A stretch of DNA of 14,006 nt from Deltaproteobacteria bacterium. Lineage in GTDB: Bacteria > Myxococcota_A > Polyangia > Polyangiales > Ga0077539. The notes beneath the pieces are model-generated. The model made no database searches, was not told the DNA's origin, and saw only the letters and a list, made by a program, of their open reading frames with translations. The stretch lies in assembly GCA_947494865.1 (NCBI GenBank), contig CANMAT010000022.1, positions 1 to 14,006 of the forward strand, given 5' to 3'. Every line of letters starts with the position of its first letter. Position 1 is the first letter of the stretch. The translations under genes and the position numbers were made by a program. Positions 13,996 through 14,006 of the stretch are shown one piece after another.

Positions 13996-14006
13996 GTTTG
14001 CGCGAA

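Noticed and set aside
1..14006. CRISPR array, tRNA, rRNA, insertion sequence or attachment site
   Set aside because: No regularly spaced direct repeats, cloverleaf-like sequences, transposase-like proteins or terminal inverted repeats were seen by eye.

Overview
The window is about 14 kb of very GC-rich, densely coding DNA. It has no rRNA, tRNA, mobile element or CRISPR array, and the longest non-coding gap is about 146 bases. The gene content suggests a myxobacterium (Myxococcota, probably Polyangia): a VIT/VWA protein, a Cys-rich lipoprotein with an IgGFc-binding-type domain, a DUF2330 protein, a beta-helix lipoprotein, and Pro/Ala-rich low-complexity linkers. This placement is an inference from content and base composition.

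Layout. (1) Positions 1-4767, plus strand: three cell-envelope or secreted proteins. These are a VIT/VWA protein cut by the left edge, a small signal-peptide protein with a probable beta-barrel, and a Cys-rich lipoprotein. (2) Positions 4768-6646, minus strand: an SDR-family L-threonine 3-dehydrogenase-like enzyme followed 16 bases later by a DUF429 protein. The DUF429 stop codon abuts the lipoprotein stop codon with no gap. (3) Positions 6746-8966, plus strand: a fused homocysteine S-methyltransferase/methylenetetrahydrofolate reductase, then a small polyhydroxyalkanoate-granule-region-type protein whose Shine-Dalgarno can pair with a sequence just after the upstream stop. (4) Positions 9095-10741, plus strand: a DUF2330 protein with a signal peptide and a C-terminal membrane tail. 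(5) Positions 10745-12519, minus strand: a beta-helix lipoprotein with an internal duplication, followed by a very acidic 96-residue protein of unknown function. (6) Positions 12666-13901, minus strand: a cytochrome P450. A strong dyad upstream of it contains a match to the KstR-type (steroid catabolism TetR regulator) operator pattern.

Working together. The centre is one-carbon and amino-acid metabolism: threonine oxidation diverges from methionine synthesis/folate reduction across a 99-base region holding a 17-base palindrome. The flanks are exported surface proteins of largely unknown role. The P450 looks separately regulated. I see no convincing new multi-gene system. The best leads are regulatory: the P450 upstream dyad, the SD-sequestering hairpin before the PHA-type gene, the palindrome in the divergent promoter region, and the possibly leaderless lipoprotein gene.
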